Source: Nitrospiraceae bacterium (GTDB lineage Bacteria > Nitrospirota > UBA9217). Taken from it: 6,265 nt of DNA. Under the pieces are notes generated by a model. The model was not told the DNA's origin, did not search any database, and saw only the letters and a list, made by a program, of their open reading frames with translations. A program made the translations under genes and the position numbers. Of this stretch, positions 6,018-6,265 are shown piece by piece; position 1 is the first letter of the stretch, and every line of letters starts with the position of its first letter. The stretch spans positions 1-6,265 of the forward strand of contig DMKB01000077.1 of the NCBI GenBank assembly GCA_003454665.1. Reading direction: 5' to 3'.

Positions 6018-6242
6018 ACAGGGACCTACAATAGTGCGGACGAACTGGCCATGCAGGCTAAAACGTCAGCGGGGATACTCCCGGATATGAGCGGTGCCTT
6101 GTCTCTGCTACCGGATCATGTTGAGCGGACAGCCTGTTCCTGCGGGGAGGCGCTCTCCCCGAAGCTGCTGACCCCGTTCCTTCCGGCAGTATATGGTTGC
6201 TCTATAAATACGTATCCCCATGGTCGTACGTTCGTTGCCTGT
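6018..6242 (-). ncRNA. ssrS: Probable 6S RNA upstream of rarA
   Basis: 6S RNA mimics an open promoter and sequesters housekeeping RNA polymerase. Read on the minus strand, this non-coding stretch pairs end to end. Outer stem: ACAGG (6242-6238) with CCTGT (6022-6018), ACGAAC (6235-6230) with GTTCGT (6045-6040), CCATG (6223-6219) with CATGG (6053-6049), and GGGGATAC (6219-6212) with GTATCCCC (6078-6071); the last two share one base. A central bubble follows, of about 22 bases on the 5' side and about 29 on the 3' side. Terminal stem: CTGCCGGA (6189-6182) with TCCGGTAG (6115-6108), capped by the hairpin CGGGGAG/CTCCCCG (6161-6143). This closing stem-bubble-terminal stem layout and the size fit 6S. 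AGCCTGC in the 3' strand resembles the E. coli 6S 3' strand. As recalled, B. subtilis 6S-1 also lies in the rarA (yrvN) neighbourhood. The ends are approximate, the strand is chosen from context, and no covariance test was possible; a different structured RNA remains possible. Confidence 0.62.
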
Positions 6243-6244
6243 CT

Positions 6245-6253
6245 ACAATACCA
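6245..6253 (-). promoter_or_regulatory. Possible extended -10 element for the 6S-like RNA
   Basis: TGGTATTGT on the minus strand fits an extended -10 (TG, one base, then a TATAAT-like hexamer with four of six matches). It would start transcription near 6239, at the 5' end of the folded RNA. The -35 region would lie beyond the window edge, so the promoter cannot be completed. Confidence 0.35.
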
Positions 6254-6265
6254 TGTCGTCTACGG

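Noticed and set aside
6143..6161. Strong hairpin CGGGGAG/CTCCCCG as an intrinsic terminator of an upstream gene
   Set aside because: No T-tract follows on either strand, and it is better explained as the apical stem of the larger folded RNA.
6001..6265. tRNA, tmRNA, RNase P RNA or SRP RNA in the gene-free right end
   Set aside because: No T-loop consensus, no CCA-type acceptor, no RNase P conserved core and no SRP domain IV signature were found on either strand.

Overview
All five recognisable protein genes in this window lie on the minus strand, so the window reads biologically from right to left. Base composition is moderately GC-rich. The gene set is a RarA/RNase Y/YmdB housekeeping block followed by an Fe-S/flavin electron-transfer pair of the soluble hydrogenase/sulfur-reductase type. 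This suggests an anaerobic or facultatively anaerobic bacterium of the Desulfobacterota or Nitrospirota kind. That placement is inferred from gene content and the general look of the sequence, not from a marker gene.

Right part (about 6265 to 2218): the right end holds no protein gene. Read on the minus strand it folds into a long interrupted rod with a closing stem, a large central bubble and an apical stem, about 220 nt in all. Lying just upstream of rarA, this fits a 6S RNA (ssrS). Next come rarA (AAA+ replication-restart and fork-maintenance ATPase) and rny (RNase Y, membrane-anchored endoribonuclease), joined by a 4-base ATGA overlap. After a 100-base spacer comes ymdB (metallophosphoesterase of the 2',3'-cAMP phosphodiesterase family). 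The rny-ymdB adjacency matches Bacillus. Together this is an RNA-metabolism/replication-stress neighbourhood that is probably largely co-transcribed.

Middle (1822 to 2217): a 396-base stretch without a credible gene. Its two A/T-rich arms are inverted relative to each other. Each is built of degenerate CAAATnn-type heptamers spaced at exactly 7 bases over runs of four. Between them is a GC-rich core with three short stem-loops and a perfect 12-bp palindrome. A smaller element of the same design but different sequence (CAGAnnn heptamers, inverted arms) sits between rny and ymdB. These two heptad-phased inverted repeats are the least explained structures in the window.

Left part (1 to 1821): a tightly coupled pair, a 345-residue protein with two 4Fe-4S clusters and a FAD/NAD(P)-binding oxidoreductase with a C-terminal Fe-S motif, which is cut by the window edge. 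They correspond to the beta and gamma subunits of group 3 soluble NiFe hydrogenases/sulfhydrogenases, or to AsrA/AsrB-like sulfite reductase subunits. They would carry electrons between NAD(P)H and a catalytic partner that is probably encoded beyond the left edge.
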